In this document: positions 5,965 through 7,119 of the stretch, piece after piece | How the letters are laid out: the number at the start of each line of letters is the position of its first letter | Position numbering within the stretch: the first letter of the stretch is position 1 | Source of the DNA: an uncultured Rhodobacter sp. | GTDB lineage: Bacteria; Pseudomonadota; Alphaproteobacteria; Rhodobacterales; Rhodobacteraceae | Length of the DNA stretch: 7,119 nt | Reading direction: 5' to 3' | Assembly (NCBI GenBank): GCA_937901435.1 | Contig: CALGTJ010000677.1 | Span: 1 to 7,119 of the forward strand | Made by a program: the position numbers and the translations under genes | The notes under the pieces: generated by a model | What the model was told of the DNA's origin: nothing | What the model saw: the letters and a program-made list of their open reading frames with translations, nothing else | The model's database searches: none

Positions 5965-6156
5965 ATGAAAACGATCCTGATTGCGTCTCTCACTTTCTAT
6001 GCCGTTTCAACGCCGACGCTCGGGGATGTTTTTGCAGTTCCGTCCGGCTGGTCCGTGTCGTCGGAATTGGAACACGGCGGCGGTTGCCGGAAGAGCTCAC
6101 CTCGCGGGCAGTGTTGCCATATGCAAAAGGCCGTCGGTGTGGTTCACTGCCACTAG
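5965..6156 (+). CDS. Small exported Cys/His-rich protein of unknown function
   Basis: I do not recognise a named family. The 63-residue product starts with a signal peptide: MKTILIASLTFYAVSTPTLG, with probable cleavage near residue 20. It ends in a compact Cys/His cluster, with C41, C50, C51 and C62, and H37, H52, H61 and H63. The spacing is C-x8-C-C-H-x8-H-C-H. After export the mature peptide would be about 43 residues. Four cysteines could form two disulfides, or the Cys/His ligands could hold a metal ion. A GGGG (5954-5957) near the expected position is the only ribosome site. It has its own possible CtrA-like box and follows a strong terminator, so it looks like an independent gene inserted between rpmD and rplO. 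The signal peptide and ordered Cys/His pattern argue that it is real; lack of a recognised homologue keeps confidence moderate. Confidence 0.62.
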   Translation: MKTILIASLTFYAVSTPTLGDVFAVPSGWSVSSELEHGGGCRKSSPRGQCCHMQKAVGVVHCH

Positions 6157-6159
6157 GGG

Positions 6160-6180
6160 CCGAACGTCACGTGGCGTCGG
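6160..6180 (+). other. Imperfect palindrome/hairpin after the small gene
   Basis: CCGA (6160-6163) pairs with TCGG (6177-6180). Inside, ACG-N-CACGTG-N-CGT (6164-6177) forms an imperfect dyad around CACGTG. As RNA it makes a short stem with one bulge. It starts 4 bases after the stop codon but has no T-run, so it is at best a weak terminator. As DNA it could be a protein-binding dyad. Confidence 0.3.
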
Positions 6181-6245
6181 TGTGTCGGTACGGATTAATT
6201 TACCAGGTTTAACGGTCTGTAATCATTGTAAATAAGATGTGAATC

Positions 6246-6263
6246 TGTTTCGCGCGCGAAACA
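6246..6263. promoter_or_regulatory. 18-base perfect palindrome upstream of rplO
   Basis: TGTTTCGCGCGCGAAACA is a perfect palindrome with an alternating CG core flanked by TTT/AAA. It lies 161 bases before the rplO start, just downstream of an AT-rich stretch (6191-6244) where a promoter for rplO-secY could sit, including a possible -10 TAAGAT (6233-6238) with a poor -35. The symmetry and position suit a dimeric regulator binding near the transcription start. No specific regulator is proposed. Confidence 0.45.
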
Positions 6264-6276
6264 TTTTACCCTCAGC

Positions 6277-6294
6277 CTTGGCGCTCTGGCCAAG
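6277..6294 (+). other. Small hairpin in the rplO leader
   Basis: CTTGGC (6277-6282) pairs perfectly with GCCAAG (6289-6294) around a 6-base loop. No T-run follows. It precedes the larger folded element at 6328-6398 and may be part of the same 5' leader. Confidence 0.35.
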
Positions 6295-6327
6295 CCCCCT
6301 TGATCCCACCTCTGGCCTCGTCTACAC

Positions 6328-6398
6328 ACCCCCAGTCGGGCCGGATTGCCCGACTCAACCAACATACGCCGTGGTCGGCCGCTCCCGTCGCTGGGGGT
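6328..6398 (+). promoter_or_regulatory. Candidate structured mRNA leader of rplO (three-way junction)
   Basis: ACCCCCAG (6328-6335) pairs perfectly over 8 bases with CTGGGGGT (6391-6398). Within this closing stem TCGGGC (6336-6341) pairs with GCCCGA (6348-6353), directly stacked on it. GCCG (6368-6371) pairs with CGGC (6376-6379) around TGGT. Together they make a three-way junction ending 12 bases before the rplO ribosome site GAGGAG (6411-6416). An alternative 8-base form of the middle hairpin (6334-6341 with 6348-6355) would take two bases from the closing stem. Leaders of this kind often let a ribosomal protein control its own mRNA; the ligand here is unknown. Confidence 0.45.
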
Positions 6399-6423
6399 CG
6401 CATCCGGCAAGAGGAGAAGCGAC

Positions 6424-6897
6424 ATGAAACTGAATGAACTTCGTGATAATCCCGGAGCCACCAAAAAGCGCAAGCGCATTGGTCGCGGTCCCGGTTCCGG
6501 CACCGGTAAGATGGGTGGCCGTGGTATCAAGGGTCAAAAAGCGCGCTCGGGTGTCGCGATCAATGGTTACGAAGGCGGCCAGATGCCACTGTATATGCGT
6601 CTGCCAAAGCGCGGCTTTAACAAGCCGAACCGCAAGGCTTTTGCCGTTGTAAACCTTGGCATGATCCAGAAATTCATCGAAGCGGGTAAGCTTGACGCAA
6701 GTGCTGCGATCACCGAAGATGTGCTGGTCACCAGCGGTCTTGTGCGTCGCAAGCTGGACGGCATCCGCGTTCTCGCCAAGGGTGATTTTTCGACCAAGGT
6801 TGACCTGCAGGTCACAGGCGCAAGCGCCTCTGCCAAGGACGCCGTCGAGAAGGCCGGTGGTTCACTGGCCGTCACAACCGCGGCAGCCGCAGAGTAG
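6424..6897 (+). CDS. rplO: 50S ribosomal protein L15 (uL15)
   Basis: L15 is a late-assembly protein of the 50S subunit whose extended N-terminal arm threads through 23S rRNA. The 157 residues open with [29 protein letters not shown] (1-29), the basic/Gly-rich arm. [13 protein letters not shown] (31-43), [15 protein letters not shown] (51-65) and the family's C-terminal segment [36 protein letters not shown] (111-146) follow. ATG 6424 is preceded by GAGGAG (6411-6416); an upstream in-frame start at 6346 would add non-L15 residues from within the leader. Unlike in most bacteria it does not follow rpmD directly: a terminator, a small gene and a 267-base non-coding region separate them, so it likely has its own promoter. 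Confidence 0.97.
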   Translation: MKLNELRDNPGATKKRKRIGRGPGSGTGKMGGRGIKGQKARSGVAINGYEGGQMPLYMRLPKRGFNKPNRKAFAVVNLGMIQKFIEAGKLDASAAITEDVLVTSGLVRRKLDGIRVLAKGDFSTKVDLQVTGASASAKDAVEKAGGSLAVTTAAAAE

Positions 6898-6957
6898 AAT
6901 CCGAATAAGAACTTGTGAGCGGCGTCAAGGCTGCTTACATACTTCTGACGTTTTCCA

Positions 6958-6989
6958 AGCGCCGCCCGGGAAACCCCCGAGGCGGCGCT
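6958..6989 (+). other. Very stable hairpin between rplO and secY
   Basis: AGCGCCGCC (6958-6966) pairs with GGCGGCGCT (6981-6989). After a single bulged A (6980), CGGG (6967-6970) pairs with CCCG (6976-6979) around a 5-base loop. The result is 13 pairs, nearly all G-C. No T-run follows, so it is not a standard terminator. It contains the GAGG (6979-6982) that could serve the five-codon ORF at 6994. An alternative partner for its 5' arm exists upstream: GCGGCG (6919-6924) with CGCCGC (6960-6965). Confidence 0.55.
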
Positions 6990-6993
6990 CGAC

Positions 6994-7011
6994 ATGAAAG
7001 AGACCGGGTAA
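6994..7011 (+). CDS. Possible five-codon leader ORF overlapping the secY start
   Basis: ATG-AAA-GAG-ACC-GGG-TAA encodes MKETG. Its stop shares one base with the secY start (TAATG), a classic coupling arrangement. Its only candidate ribosome site, GAGG (6979-6982), is buried in the hairpin just upstream. It may be a minimal leader that sets secY translation, or chance. The peptide itself is too short for any functional call. Confidence 0.25.
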   Translation: MKETG

Positions 7012-7119
7012 TGGCATCAGCAGCAGAGCAAATGGCCGCCAATATGAGTTGGGGGGCCTTTGGAAAGGCCACCGAGCTTCGGCAGCGTATTTTCTTCACG
7101 ATTGGTCTTTTGATCGTGT
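7011..7119 (+). CDS. secY: Protein translocase subunit SecY (5' part, cut by window end)
   Basis: SecY is the pore-forming subunit of the SecYEG channel in the inner membrane. Only the first 36 codons are present. They read MASAAEQMAANMSWGAFGKA, then TELRQRIFFTIGLLIV. This is a typical Rhodobacterales SecY cytoplasmic N-terminus followed by the beginning of the first transmembrane helix (about residue 28 on). The position after rplO is the standard one. The ATG at 7011 has only a weak purine stretch (AAAGAG, 6997-7002) as ribosome site and overlaps a five-codon ORF stop. No alternative in-frame start lies just upstream. Confidence 0.95.
   Translation, partial: MASAAEQMAANMSWGAFGKATELRQRIFFTIGLLIV

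Noticed and set aside
6195..6212. TTAA-N10-TTAA as a CtrA site before rplO
   Set aside because: The spacing of 10 does not fit the known N7 spacing.
5922..6212. Alternative longer frame overlapping the small exported gene
   Set aside because: It lacks a signal peptide and a credible ribosome site. The frame at 5965-6156 has both a signal peptide and an ordered Cys/His pattern.
6923..6954. CGTCA/TGACG followed by TTTT as a terminator after rplO
   Set aside because: The stem has only 5 pairs with an 18-base loop, too weak for an intrinsic terminator.

Overview
The window looks like the chromosome of an alphaproteobacterium, most likely a member of the Rhodobacterales (Roseobacter group). The evidence is the ribosomal protein sequences (L29, L5, L18 and S5 in particular), a SecY N-terminus beginning MASAAEQMAANMSW, and two Rhodobacteraceae-type accessory proteins at the left edge. 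This assignment comes from recognising sequences, not from a search.

Layout. (1) 1-1261 is accessory: a secreted protein on the minus strand (7-510), resembling proteins annotated as 'aggregation factor core', lies divergent to a putative 2-oxoglutarate/Fe(II) oxygenase of the TIGR02466/PF13759 type (635-1261). (2) 1262-1485 is a 224-base non-coding stretch before rpmC with a short perfect inverted repeat and a weak promoter candidate. (3) 1486-5831 is a co-directional ribosomal protein cluster in the classical order rpmC-rpsQ (end of the S10 operon) then rplN-rplX-rplE-rpsN-rpsH-rplF-rplR-rpsE-rpmD (spc operon). The genes are packed tightly, often with the Shine-Dalgarno of one gene on the stop codon of the previous one. 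The exceptions are a 75-base gap before rplN and a 140-base gap between rplR and rpsE that begins with a terminator-like hairpin. (4) 5832-6423 interrupts the operon between rpmD and rplO. It holds a strong intrinsic terminator overlapped by a competing hairpin, a small exported Cys/His-rich protein (5965-6156) with a CtrA-like TTAA-N7-TTAA box in front of it, an 18-base perfect palindrome, and a folded rplO leader. (5) 6424-7119 resumes the operon with rplO and the first 36 codons of secY. Between them are a very stable hairpin and a five-codon ORF whose stop overlaps the secY start.

The ribosomal proteins assemble the 30S (S17, S14, S8, S5) and 50S (L29, L14, L24, L5, L6, L18, L30, L15) subunits, and SecY forms the protein-export channel. 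The coding content of the operon is ordinary. What deserves attention is how it is cut into segments by RNA structures and small inserts at four points: before rpmC, before rpsE, between rpmD and rplO, and before secY. A putative protein oxygenase also occupies the place where rplP would normally sit. I see no mobile element, CRISPR array, tRNA or rRNA. No wholly new multi-gene system is evident. The best leads are the overlapping terminator/antiterminator after rpmD, the rplO leader, the Cys/His-rich small protein and the oxygenase.
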